NCBI GenBank assembly: GCA_964403015.1
Contig: CAYOEJ010000023.1
Coordinates: 1-24,053, forward strand
Source: CAYOEJ01 sp964403015
Lineage (GTDB): Bacteria > Actinomycetota > Actinomycetes > Actinomycetales > Actinomycetaceae
DNA length: 24,053 nucleotides
Direction: 5' to 3'
Of this stretch, positions 9,563 through 17,427 are shown piece after piece. The notes beneath the pieces are model-generated. The model ran no database searches. It saw only the letters and a list, made by a program, of their open reading frames with translations, and was not told the origin of the DNA. Positions within the stretch are counted from its first letter, which is position 1. Every line of letters begins with the position of its first letter. Position numbers and translations under genes: made by a program.

Positions 9563-10219
9563 ATGCTGAGCCAGTCGAACGAAGACTATCTGAAGACAAT
9601 CTGGCAGATCTCCGAGTGGGATGACACCGAGGTCGCACCTTCAGAAATCGCTCGACGCATGGGACTCAGCGCATCGACAGTGTCCGAGGGCGTCAAGAAA
9701 CTTGACGCCCTCGGCCTCGTTCATCACGCCAGATATGGATCTGTTCGCCTGACCGAACGCGGCCGCACCATTGCGTTAAACATCGTCCGCAAACACCGGC
9801 TCATCGAGACCTTTTTACATGACACGCTCGGATACTCATGGGATGAACTCCACGAGGAAGCCGAGGCTCTCGAGCACGCGGTATCTGACCGCTTCATTGA
9901 CGGCATTGACGAACTGCTCGGCCACCCGCTTGAAGACCCGCATGGTGATTCAATCCCAGCAGCCGACGGCGCACTCCCCCACACCGAGGCTACGAGTCTG
10001 GGCACAATAAGCGCACCCGCGAACGTCACCGTCGTGCGAGTGGCAGACGATGACCCTAGCGTCTTGGTCTACCTCGGTGACCTGGCGATCACGCCCGGAA
10101 CTCAGATGCGGCTCGTTGGTCATCGAAACAGCATCGGGTTGATCGACGTGATCGTGAACGATCGTGAGATTGCCCTGCCCGAACCTGCTGCCGCCAAGAT
10201 CTGGGTTCGCCAAAGCTAG
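9563..10219 (+). CDS. DtxR/MntR-family metal-dependent transcriptional repressor (MntR-type)
   Basis: A 218-residue repressor with an N-terminal winged helix (APSEIARRMGLSASTVSEGVKKL, about 25-47), a dimerisation and metal-binding domain (about 73-125), and a C-terminal SH3/FeoA-like domain (about 145-218). Metal ligands point to manganese rather than iron sensing. Asp8 replaces the DtxR Met10, Glu101 replaces the DtxR Cys102, and H78, H97, E104 and H105 are kept. Residue 11 is Lys where Bacillus MntR has Glu. The ATG has GGAAG overlapping the deoD stop. No manganese transporter is in the window, so its targets lie elsewhere. Coupling to deoD may be only genomic convenience. No clear terminator follows in 10220-10317. 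Confidence 0.92.
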   Translation: MLSQSNEDYLKTIWQISEWDDTEVAPSEIARRMGLSASTVSEGVKKLDALGLVHHARYGSVRLTERGRTIALNIVRKHRLIETFLHDTLGYSWDELHEEAEALEHAVSDRFIDGIDELLGHPLEDPHGDSIPAADGALPHTEATSLGTISAPANVTVVRVADDDPSVLVYLGDLAITPGTQMRLVGHRNSIGLIDVIVNDREIALPEPAAAKIWVRQS

Positions 10220-10317
10220 CGGAAGGTTCACCGGCTCGCTACAACCAGCGAAACTCCAACTGGCTCCGTCACCTCAAGTACCCCCGCTGCGTCAGGTAGC
10301 TCTGATGCCTCTGGCGT

Positions 10318-10602
10318 CTACTGCCGAGTGTCCTGACGTGGCTGTATCGGATATCCGACTAGGCGCGGACTCATCTCGAGATATCCCGACGTGATGTCGC
10401 TTACAGGGCCCACCTCCCTATAGGCCCGGTACCCGCCGGCGCCGCCCCGCGAATCACGCTTCAAAAGCTCTGACTCGCGATTCTGAAGTTCATAGGCGTA
10501 GCTCAGGTATGAACACTGAATTGCCCATCGGTCATACGCTGACCCGTACTTTTCCTTGGTATATCGGGCATCAACCCAATACTTCTTTGTATTCTCGTTC
10601 AT
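10318..10602 (-). CDS. Unrecognised 94-residue ORF
   Basis: An open frame whose first half looks natural: polar and aromatic-rich, with KKYWVDARYTKEKYGSAYDRWAIQC and a likely helix YLSYAYELQNRESELLKRD. The second half is glycine and arginine rich and less convincing. No signal peptide, membrane helix or known motif is seen. Its ATG overlaps the stop of an upstream small ORF as ATGA, suggesting translational coupling, and no separate ribosome-binding site is visible. It lies alone on the minus strand between the MntR-type gene and the met operon. It could be a genuine two-gene unit of unknown function, or a decayed fragment of a longer gene broken by a frameshift at 10599-10602. Confidence 0.4.
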   Translation of the reverse strand: MNENTKKYWVDARYTKEKYGSAYDRWAIQCSYLSYAYELQNRESELLKRDSRGGAGGYRAYREVGPVSDITSGYLEMSPRLVGYPIQPRQDTRQ

Positions 10603-10715
10603 GAAGATAGATTGCCATGGAGCTCCGACATCTTTTTGACACCCCTCAATTTCTCACTCTCTGCTACCCGCGATTCAGCCATCCTTATCGCGTGCTCGAG
10701 GTCTTCTGTGTTCAT
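10599..10715 (-). CDS. Unrecognised 38-residue ORF, coupled to the next
   Basis: A short frame starting MNTEDLEHAIRMAESRVAES and ending GNLSS, predicted as one charged helix. The frame stays open upstream to 10766 without an ATG, adding residues such as GWVEVESFQY that also look like protein sequence. A GTG or TTG start, or a lost N-terminus, is therefore possible. The nearest GGAG lies about 12 bases before the ATG, which is far. Its TGA overlaps the ATG of the 94-residue ORF. Base composition here is more AT-rich than the flanking genes. Family unknown; it may be a remnant. Confidence 0.3.
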   Translation of the reverse strand: MNTEDLEHAIRMAESRVAESEKLRGVKKMSELHGNLSS

Positions 10716-10765
10716 ATATTGGAATGACTCCACCTCTACCCATCCTGTGTGCAAATCTAAGGGTG

Positions 10766-10848
10766 TTCATCCAGAGCAGCAGAGAGACTCGGCTCTTTGA
10801 AGCTGCAGCAACCCGGAACGCGGGTGCTAACGCCGAGACCGATGGAGG
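10766..10848 (+). promoter_or_regulatory. SAM-clan riboswitch (SAM-I-like, no P4) of the metNIQ operon
   Basis: The RNA shows the SAM-I core in order: AGAG (10773-10776), P2 arm GCAGC (10776-10780), GAGACU, UGAAGC, GCAACC, a P3 hairpin CCCG-GAACG-CGGG, then GGUGCUAA and CC. P2 closes with GCTGC (10802-10806). A six-base pseudoknot CTCGGC (10788-10793) with GCCGAG (10832-10837) matches the expected loop contact. P1 pairs TTCATC (10766-10771) with GATGGA (10841-10846). The P4 hairpin of classical SAM-I is absent, as in SAM-I/IV variants. The 3' side of P1 includes part of the metN ribosome-binding site GGAGG (10844-10848), so SAM binding should block translation. No terminator hairpin is seen before the ATG. 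Confidence 0.87.
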
Positions 10849-10853
10849 CACAC

Positions 10854-11843
10854 ATGATCGAGCTACGTGACGTCACGAAGATCTACCCCCGTAAGGGCCA
10901 AGATCCCGTCGTCGCGCTTGACAAGCTCTCGCTCACGATCAACGACGGGTCCATTCACGGAATCGTCGGCGAATCTGGTGCAGGAAAATCAACGCTGATT
11001 CGCTGCCTTACCGCTCTCGAAAAACCCACATCGGGTTCCATTCTGGTTGACGGCGATGATCTGACCACCTTGCGAGACAAGAAGCTTCGCGCTGCACGCC
11101 GCCGAATCGGCATGGTGTTTCAAGGCGCGAACCTGCTCGACTCCCGTACCGCTGCCGAGAATATCGCCTACCCCCTGCGGGTTGCCGGCCTCGACAAGGC
11201 CAAGCGCGACGTGCGCGTTCGAGAGCTACTCGATCTTGTGGGGCTTTCTGGCCGCGGACCGTCCTACCCCTCCCAGCTCTCCGGTGGCCAGCGTCAGCGT
11301 GTAGGAATTGCTCGCGCACTCGCCGCTAACCCTGCGGTGCTGCTAGCCGATGAGCCAACGTCGGCACTCGACATGGAGACGACCGAGCAGATCCTCGACC
11401 TGCTCAAGGACGTCCGCGACCGTACCGGCGTCACCGTCGTCGTCATCACACACGAAATGTCAGTCGTGCGCAAAATCTGCGACTCGGCGACGCTTCTAGA
11501 CAGCGGCGCGATTCGCGAAACCGGGAGCCTGCTCGAGGTCATTTCCCAGCCGACGTCGGCATTAGCCCGAAAGCTGATCCCCCTACCGGATCTCGATCTC
11601 GCGAACATCGCTGGTCAGAGCATCATCGACCTCTACTTCACCTCCCATCCAGGTGAGCCCACGGGTTCGCGCGTGATGTCTCGGGTCGCCAGCCTTGGCG
11701 CGGACATCGCGGCCGGCACTTTCGAATCCATCGGAGACGTCCAGGTCGGGCGTCTTGCACTCACGGTTCCCGCGAACCAAGTCCAGGCAGCCGTTGGCGA
11801 ATTCACTCGCGACGGCCTCCATGCGGAGGTGCGCGCAGCATGA
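10854..11843 (+). CDS. metN: Methionine ABC transporter ATP-binding protein
   Basis: A 329-residue ATPase that powers D/L-methionine import through MetI. Walker A GESGAGKST is at 39-47, the Q-loop Gln at 90, the signature LSGGQRQR at 142-149, Walker B AVLLADE at 161-167, and the switch His at 200. The C-terminal part (about 250-329, with GSRVMSRVASLGADIAAG) is the NIL regulatory domain that binds methionine and inhibits transport when internal methionine is high. I start at 10854 (MIELRDVTKIY), five bases after GGAGG. The frame extends to 10797 but that part is riboswitch. Its TGA overlaps the metI ATG. Control is therefore double: SAM at the RNA and methionine at the NIL domain. Confidence 0.96.
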   Translation: MIELRDVTKIYPRKGQDPVVALDKLSLTINDGSIHGIVGESGAGKSTLIRCLTALEKPTSGSILVDGDDLTTLRDKKLRAARRRIGMVFQGANLLDSRTAAENIAYPLRVAGLDKAKRDVRVRELLDLVGLSGRGPSYPSQLSGGQRQRVGIARALAANPAVLLADEPTSALDMETTEQILDLLKDVRDRTGVTVVVITHEMSVVRKICDSATLLDSGAIRETGSLLEVISQPTSALARKLIPLPDLDLANIAGQSIIDLYFTSHPGEPTGSRVMSRVASLGADIAAGTFESIGDVQVGRLALTVPANQVQAAVGEFTRDGLHAEVRAA

Positions 11844-12556
11844 GCGATCTTCTAAACTCGCTGATCCCGATTGTTTCTGACGCCACGTGGTTCGCTAATC
11901 CCGTGATCGAACGCGGTTTGTTCAAGGCGATTCTCGAGACGATCTATATGGTGGTCGTCGCCTCGATTTTCACTGTGGTGCTCGGCCTTCCGCTCGGTGT
12001 CATTCTTGCCGAAACAAGACGCGGCGGCCTTATCGAAGCGGCTCTTACGCACCGTATCCTCGGTGCCGTAGTCAATCTTGGCCGCGCCATTCCGTTCATT
12101 ATTCTCGCCGTCGTAGTTCTCTTCGCCATCAGAGAGTTCGACCAGCCGTGGCTCAAGGCGATCGGTTGGCCTGCCTTTACGATCGCCCTAGTCGTCAGTG
12201 CGGTCCCCTACTTCGCTCGTCTGGTCGAGTCGAACGTGTTGGCGGTCGCTCCGGGGAAGGTTGAAGCAGCGCAGATGACCGGCGCGCGGCGTAGCAACAT
12301 CATGGCCGGCGTGCTCGTGCGCGAGGCTTTGCCGTCGATCATCCAATCCACCACCATCATGGCCATCACGGTGATTGGGTACTCGGCGATGGCGTCGGCG
12401 GTCGGTGGCGGAGGTCTGGGTGCCCTCGCCATTAACCACGGATATCAGCGTAATCAGTTCGACGTCATCGTGATCGTCGTAGTGATCATTCTGTTCATGG
12501 TTCAAATCGTCCAATGGGTTGGAGACATGCTCAGCCGGTTGGTGGATCACCGCTAG
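11840..12556 (+). CDS. metI: Methionine ABC transporter permease
   Basis: A 238-residue membrane subunit with about five helices, beginning near residue 30 (ILETIYMVVVASIFTVVLG). The coupling motif that docks MetN is visible in VEAAQMTGARRSNIMAGVLVREALP (about 142-166), with the EAAxxxGA core of the BPD permease family. The GYSAMASAVGGGGLGALA helix and a hydrophobic final helix match MetI proteins. Length is close to the family. ATG overlaps the metN stop as ATGA, so the two are translationally coupled. The stop lies 35 bases before a 100-N scaffold gap. Confidence 0.96.
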   Translation: MSDLLNSLIPIVSDATWFANPVIERGLFKAILETIYMVVVASIFTVVLGLPLGVILAETRRGGLIEAALTHRILGAVVNLGRAIPFIILAVVVLFAIREFDQPWLKAIGWPAFTIALVVSAVPYFARLVESNVLAVAPGKVEAAQMTGARRSNIMAGVLVREALPSIIQSTTIMAITVIGYSAMASAVGGGGLGALAINHGYQRNQFDVIVIVVVIILFMVQIVQWVGDMLSRLVDHR

Positions 12557-12591
12557 GCATCACCAACCGGGACCGCTAAGCCTCAGCCTAG

Positions 12592-12691
12592 NNNNNNNNN
12601 NNNNNNNNNNNNNNNNNNNNNNNNNNNNNNNNNNNNNNNNNNNNNNNNNNNNNNNNNNNNNNNNNNNNNNNNNNNNNNNNNNNNNNNNNNN
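12592..12691. other. Scaffold gap of 100 N between metI and metQ
   Basis: Exactly 100 N, flanked by identical 55-base copies (12537-12591 and 12692-12746). The first copy includes the end of metI. The second reproduces the same codons with no upstream gene. This is the mark of two contigs sharing an end overlap that a scaffolder left unmerged, so there is probably no missing sequence. The 338-base stretch 12557-12894 holds this gap, an inverted repeat GGTTGGTG/CACCAACC, and two imperfect 23-bp repeats. Confidence 0.93.
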
Positions 12692-12807
12692 GGTTGGTGG
12701 ATCACCGCTAGGCATCACCAACCGGGACCGCTAAGCCTCAGCCTAGCCCTACCCTTTTCACGCCTGCATCCGCCGTCGTCCCAGTACTGCGGAATCGAGC
12801 GGCAACT

Positions 12808-12853
12808 CTTTTCACGGCAACGCCACAGTACTTTTCGCGGCAACGCCGCACTT
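12808..12853 (+). repeat. Two imperfect 23-bp tandem repeats before metQ
   Basis: CTTTTCxCGGCAACGCCxCA occurs at 12808 and again at 12831, with a third partial CGGCAAC just upstream at 12800. They lie in the leader between metI and metQ. No promoter is evident, and the role is unknown. Confidence 0.7.
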
Positions 12854-12894
12854 CTTAACAGCTGCACAGCAGCACATCACACAAAAGGAAAATC

Positions 12895-13794
12895 ATGAAA
12901 ATCTCAAAGCTTTTCGCTATCGCAGCAGCAACTACTCTTGCGCTAACCGCCTGCTCCTCTGACGCCGACGACGCCGATACCGCCGACTCGACCACCACCG
13001 GTACGAGCGATTCGGCTTCGGAGACGGACGACGACGCTTCCGATGGCGCCGCTGCAGACGGCGAGATCGTCAACATTGTGGTTGGAGCATCACCGGTACC
13101 TCATGCGGACATCTTGCAGTTCGTTGCCGACAACCTTGCTGAGGATGCCGGAATTTCGATCGAAATTCGCGAGTTTACTGACTACATCCAGCCCAACGTT
13201 GCTTTGGATGCGGGCGATCTGGATGCGAACTTCTTCCAGCACGTGCCTTACTTCGAGGGCGAGGTTGAATCGAAGGGATACAACTTCGAACACGGCGAGG
13301 GCGTACACATTGAGCCATACGGCGTCTACTCAGAGAGCGTGGAGGATATTTCAGATCTCCCCGACGGCGGAACCGTGGTGGTCACCAACGATCCTTCCAA
13401 TCAGGCACGTGCTCTGCAGTTGCTTGAATCGGAAGGCCTGATCACGCTCGCCGACGTCGATTCCCCCACGATCTACGACATCGAAGACAATCCAAAGAAC
13501 CTCGAAATCCGCGAAGCCGAGGCTCCGGCTATCCCGATTCAGCTACCTGACGTTGCTGCCGCCATCATCAACGGCAATTTCGCGCTCGAGGCTGGTCTGG
13601 TTCCTGCCGAGGACGCAATTCTCGTTGAGTCCGGTGAGGATAACCCCTACGCGAATATTCTCGCCTGGAACGTTGACGGTGAGAAGCTTGATGCCGTGAA
13701 GACCCTCGAGGAACTTCTTCACTCTCAAGAAGTCGCTGACTTCATCACCGAAACCTACCCCAACGGTGAACTCATCCCGGCATTTTCCAACTAG
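12895..13794 (+). CDS. metQ: Methionine-binding lipoprotein of the NlpA/MetQ family
   Basis: A 299-residue exported lipoprotein that captures methionine for MetNI. The signal peptide MKISKLFAIAAATTLALTAC ends in lipobox LTAC with lipidated Cys20. A long acidic, Ser/Thr-rich linker (about 21-56) tethers the domain. The mature fold shows the family blocks VVGASPVPHADILQFV, DYIQPNVALDAGDLDANFFQHVPYF and a GLITLADV segment. AAAGGAAAA precedes the ATG. It is the third gene of the met operon, separated from metI by a scaffold gap that is probably artificial. A strong shared terminator follows. Substrate assignment rests on family, riboswitch and the NIL-domain MetN partner. Confidence 0.95.
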   Translation: MKISKLFAIAAATTLALTACSSDADDADTADSTTTGTSDSASETDDDASDGAAADGEIVNIVVGASPVPHADILQFVADNLAEDAGISIEIREFTDYIQPNVALDAGDLDANFFQHVPYFEGEVESKGYNFEHGEGVHIEPYGVYSESVEDISDLPDGGTVVVTNDPSNQARALQLLESEGLITLADVDSPTIYDIEDNPKNLEIREAEAPAIPIQLPDVAAAIINGNFALEAGLVPAEDAILVESGEDNPYANILAWNVDGEKLDAVKTLEELLHSQEVADFITETYPNGELIPAFSN

Positions 13795-13828
13795 CAACTT
13801 CTAGCCTTTAACCCCAACCTCTAGTGAG

Positions 13829-13868
13829 AACGGAGCCCCGGCAGATCTTCTGCCGGGGCTCCGTTTCT
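13829..13868 (+). terminator. Strong bidirectional terminator between metQ and putA
   Basis: A perfect inverted repeat of about 16 bp (13829-13844 with 13850-13865) around ATCTT. The arm begins GGAGCCCCGGCAG and is followed by TTTCTTATC on the plus strand. On the minus strand the same stem lies about 60 bases after the putA stop and is followed by TTCTCACT, so it can end both convergent transcripts. Confidence 0.9.
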
Positions 13869-13926
13869 TATCGCTCCGGGAACGAGATCAGCTGCAATGG
13901 CTAGATCTCGCACTTGTAGGCCGCTC

Positions 13927-16900
13927 CTAAATCACTCCATCAAGGATGTGGGTCTTGTCGCCAAAGCGATGATTGGTCGCGGCAACTGCCTGCTCGAGGA
14001 AGAAGGGCCGCAGATCAACGCGACCGTTACCGGTCACTTCATCAGCGTAGATGGCGACGTCAACTGAGCCATCAACGGCCTTCGATACGGCAACCGCGTT
14101 ATCACCGATGTATCGGATGCGCCTGTACGCAAGCGGATCCGCTTCGATGGCCGCAATCCATGTCTCATGATCTTCGACTTTCGCCTCGGCTCCCTGACGG
14201 TACAGCTGAAGGGCGAAGGAACCGGGCAATTCATCAGCAACCGATACGCTCACCTTTGCTCCACCGGCGATCGCGCCAACAATCATGGCGTAGGCGAACT
14301 CCCAGTTCGTCTGATCTTCAACACGCACGTGTACGTCTGTTGGACGGTAACGGAACACGTTCTTCTCTACGCCAAGTTGGCTTACGTCGCGCGCTGCCAA
14401 GAACTCATCGTCCAGGGCCGCAGCCATCGACCGTAGTGCGCCACGATAAGGCATCTGGCGTTCTAAGGGAAGTGAGCCGTGAAGCTTGTCCGCCTCTGTG
14501 AGAACGCCCTGCCCCATGTCTGCAACCGACACCGTTCGAGAATCGGTATCGGGATAAACGCGGCCAAGACCAATGAGGTGGTTCGGGCCGCCGGCCTTTC
14601 CGCCGGTGCCTACCTGTGAGCGCTTCCAACCGCCGAAAGGCTGACGACGCACGATTGCACCAGTGATACCGCGGTTGATATAGACGTTTCCGACGTCAAC
14701 GCGCCCCAGCCACCTTGCGATCTCTTCTGAGTCGAGCGAGTGGATGCCGCCAGTCAATCCAAACTCCACAGCGTTTTGGATCTCGATCGCGTCATCGAGT
14801 GTCTCGCATCGAATGATTCCTAGGATGGGTCCGAAGAATTCGGTCATGTGGAAGTGCGATCCCGGCTTCACACCCGTCCGAATGCCTGGTGACCACAGGC
14901 GTCCGGTATCGTCGAGCTGCTTCGGCTCAAGCAACCAACGCTCGCCATCACCGAGCTCCGTGAGCCCCGTCTTAAGCTTGCCTTCCGCAGGTTCAATGAC
15001 CGGGCCCATTTCTACGTGTGTAGTCTCTGGCCATCCCACGACGAGCGACCTTGCCGCGTCCACAATCTGATTCTGGAAACGCTCCGAGTCCGCCATCGCC
15101 CCCACAAGAATCACCAGTGAGCACGCAGAGCACTTCTGTCCGGCGTGGCCAAAGGCGGAATTCACGACGTCCTTCGCAGCGAGGTCAATATCGGCCTGCG
15201 GCGTCACGATAATCGAGTTCTTGCCCGAGGTCTCGGCAAAGATTCTTAGATCAGGCTTCCACGAACGGAAGAGCTGCGCAGTGTCGATCGAGCCTGTGAG
15301 TACCGTCTGGTCAGTTTGTGTCACCAACGCCTTGCCAACCTCGTCCAAGTCCTCTGGATCAATATCCACAAAGTGCAGAACCTCTCGTGGAATACCCGCA
15401 TCCCACAACGCCTCAGCAAGGATGGCACCACAGCGTCGTGCCTGCTCTGCAGGCTTGAAAATCACTGCGGACCCAGTTGCCAGTGGAGCCACCGCCGAGC
15501 CACAAGGAATGGCGATCGGGAAGTTCCACGGCGGGATAGCTGCCGTTACTTCAACCGGCTCGTACCGGACGCCGTCAAGCTCGTCGAGCTGCTCGGCAAG
15601 ATCTGCATAGTAGTTACAAAAATCGATGGCTTCGGATACTTCGATATCACCTTCGCCAATGACCTTGCCACACTCGGAGGCAGCAACCTCAATGAGCTGC
15701 GCCCGGCGCTCGCCGAGAATCTTTCCTGCGTTTCGCAGAAGATCCGCGCGCTCTTTCGCTGGTCGGGCAGCCCACTGCGCGGCAGCTCCCCTCGCCTCAC
15801 CAATGATCTCGGATAGTCTGCCGGCGTCACGCACACGGGCGGCGTCGGCTTCGGCAATGCCTAGCTGCGAATCCGGAATCTTCGCAAAGATCTCGTTAGC
15901 CCACTCGAGGTTCGCCGGAAGTGACGGGTCCGAATCGGCAACGTTCGCAAAGGACTCGAGTGCCTGAACGTCGTCGGTCATCCGGTTCTGGGAACGGTTC
16001 GCGCCAAAGAAAAGCTCGGGTACGTCGTCGTACTTGGCCTGCGGAAGCGCTGCTCGAATGTCATCCGAAACCTCTGGGAATGCGCCCGCCACGGCGTTCG
16101 CGTAACGGTCGCGTTCGCGCTCGAAAAGCGTCTGGTCTTCGGCAATGTGGAACACGGCCGACATGAAGTTGTCGTTTGCAGCGCTTTCTTCGAGTCTGCG
16201 CACCAGGTAGGAAATGGCCACGTCGTACTCGCGCGGATCCACTACGGGAACGTAGTAGAGGATGCTGCCCACGTCCTCGCGGATCGCGAGCGCCTGGTTC
16301 GTTGCCATGCCCTTGAGCATTTCGACGTCGTATCCCTTGGTGATGCCGCGAGCTTCGGCGAGCGAGAGTGCGAAGCCGAGCGAGAAGAGATTGTGGCCGG
16401 CGATTCCGAGTTCCACGTTCCCAATGTGTTCGGGGCGAAGCGCATATTCCAAAACGCGCAGGTAGTTAGCATCAGATGCGGCCTTTGTGGGCTGGATGGT
16501 CAGATCCCATCCGTGCATGGCGGCATCTACGCGCTCCATAGGAAGGTTCGCGCCCTTGACGAGCCGAACCTTAATGGGCGCACCGCCGTCGGCTACGCGT
16601 TGAGCTGCCCATTGCTGAAGATCAGCCATGGCGTCGTAGGCATCCGGCAGATAGGCCTGCAGCACGATGCCGGCGCGGAGGTTCTTAAACTCGGGGCGTC
16701 CGAGCATCCGCTTGAACACCTCGATGGTCATGTGGAGGTCGTGGTACTCCTCCATATCGAGGTTGACGAACTTGTTTTGCTCTGCCGCCTTCTTGTAGAG
16801 CGGCAGGAGACTGTTGGTGGCTTCGTCAACGGCGTGCTCGTAGCCCCACGGGTTGTGGACGCCGAGCACGGAAGAGACCTTGATGGACACGTAATCCACA

Positions 16901-17427
16901 AAGTCGTGATCTAGGAGATCCATGACCGCTTTCAGACGACGGCGGGCCTCTTCCTGACCTAACACCGCCTCACCGAGCAGGTTGAGATTGAGACGGGAGC
17001 CATCTTCGCGCATCTTGCGCACGGCCGGACCAAGCTTCTTCGGCGTCGTATCAAGCACAAGATCGCCAACAAGGGCACGAAAAACGCGGAAGGCAGAGTT
17101 AACCACGAACTTTGGCGAGGCGGGTGCAATCGATCCACCGACCTTTGCAGGCACAGTCAGCCACGGCGGAAGAAAGTCAATCTTCTTGTTCGAGAGCTGT
17201 TTCAGGTTTCGAGCGGCAGTCTTCTTGTCCTCGGGGCGAATCACCTTATCCACGAACTGGACGGTGAAGTCGAGACCGCCCTCGGATTGAAGGACGTCGG
17301 ACAGGAGCTTGCCGGGCCTGTCGGTGGGGAAGGATTGCGAGCGTTCTGTCCAGGTGTTCACGCGCGAAATCGCGTCCTTAGCTACCTGTCCAAAATCGAC
17401 ATCAGGTTTGAGCTCGGGAAAACCCAT
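13927..17427 (-). CDS. putA: Bifunctional proline dehydrogenase / L-glutamate gamma-semialdehyde dehydrogenase
   Basis: A 1166-residue enzyme that oxidises proline to glutamate using FAD then NAD. The N-terminal half is the PRODH barrel, with YVSIKVSSVLG, NLDMEEYHDL, VRLVKGANLP and ELGIAGHNL. The second half is the aldehyde dehydrogenase with PPWNFPIAIPCG, the general-base Glu732 in AETSGKNS and the nucleophile Cys766 in AGQKCSAC, 34 residues apart as usual. An ALDH-like C-terminal extension of about 180 residues follows. There is no ribbon-helix-helix domain, so it is not a self-regulating trifunctional PutA. The start at 17427 is supported by GAGGAAAAGG. The frame opens at 17475. The proline symporter gene is divergent. 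Confidence 0.95.
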   Translation of the reverse strand: MGFPELKPDVDFGQVAKDAISRVNTWTERSQSFPTDRPGKLLSDVLQSEGGLDFTVQFVDKVIRPEDKKTAARNLKQLSNKKIDFLPPWLTVPAKVGGSIAPASPKFVVNSAFRVFRALVGDLVLDTTPKKLGPAVRKMREDGSRLNLNLLGEAVLGQEEARRRLKAVMDLLDHDFVDYVSIKVSSVLGVHNPWGYEHAVDEATNSLLPLYKKAAEQNKFVNLDMEEYHDLHMTIEVFKRMLGRPEFKNLRAGIVLQAYLPDAYDAMADLQQWAAQRVADGGAPIKVRLVKGANLPMERVDAAMHGWDLTIQPTKAASDANYLRVLEYALRPEHIGNVELGIAGHNLFSLGFALSLAEARGITKGYDVEMLKGMATNQALAIREDVGSILYYVPVVDPREYDVAISYLVRRLEESAANDNFMSAVFHIAEDQTLFERERDRYANAVAGAFPEVSDDIRAALPQAKYDDVPELFFGANRSQNRMTDDVQALESFANVADSDPSLPANLEWANEIFAKIPDSQLGIAEADAARVRDAGRLSEIIGEARGAAAQWAARPAKERADLLRNAGKILGERRAQLIEVAASECGKVIGEGDIEVSEAIDFCNYYADLAEQLDELDGVRYEPVEVTAAIPPWNFPIAIPCGSAVAPLATGSAVIFKPAEQARRCGAILAEALWDAGIPREVLHFVDIDPEDLDEVGKALVTQTDQTVLTGSIDTAQLFRSWKPDLRIFAETSGKNSIIVTPQADIDLAAKDVVNSAFGHAGQKCSACSLVILVGAMADSERFQNQIVDAARSLVVGWPETTHVEMGPVIEPAEGKLKTGLTELGDGERWLLEPKQLDDTGRLWSPGIRTGVKPGSHFHMTEFFGPILGIIRCETLDDAIEIQNAVEFGLTGGIHSLDSEEIARWLGRVDVGNVYINRGITGAIVRRQPFGGWKRSQVGTGGKAGGPNHLIGLGRVYPDTDSRTVSVADMGQGVLTEADKLHGSLPLERQMPYRGALRSMAAALDDEFLAARDVSQLGVEKNVFRYRPTDVHVRVEDQTNWEFAYAMIVGAIAGGAKVSVSVADELPGSFALQLYRQGAEAKVEDHETWIAAIEADPLAYRRIRYIGDNAVAVSKAVDGSVDVAIYADEVTGNGRVDLRPFFLEQAVAATNHRFGDKTHILDGVI

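Noticed and set aside
10347..10358. Perfect 12-bp palindrome TCGGATATCCGA
   Set aside because: It lies inside the doubtful 94-residue ORF, away from any promoter, and one such palindrome is not enough to call a site.
10612..10800. A 62-codon plus-strand ORF before metN
   Set aside because: It runs through the riboswitch aptamer and has no ribosome-binding site or recognisable motif.
10797..10853. Upstream extension of metN
   Set aside because: This part encodes riboswitch core elements, and the canonical MetN N-terminus starts at 10854 behind GGAGG.
16147..16914. A 255-codon plus-strand frame inside putA
   Set aside because: Antisense to the conserved proline dehydrogenase domain; composition mirrors the complementary codons.
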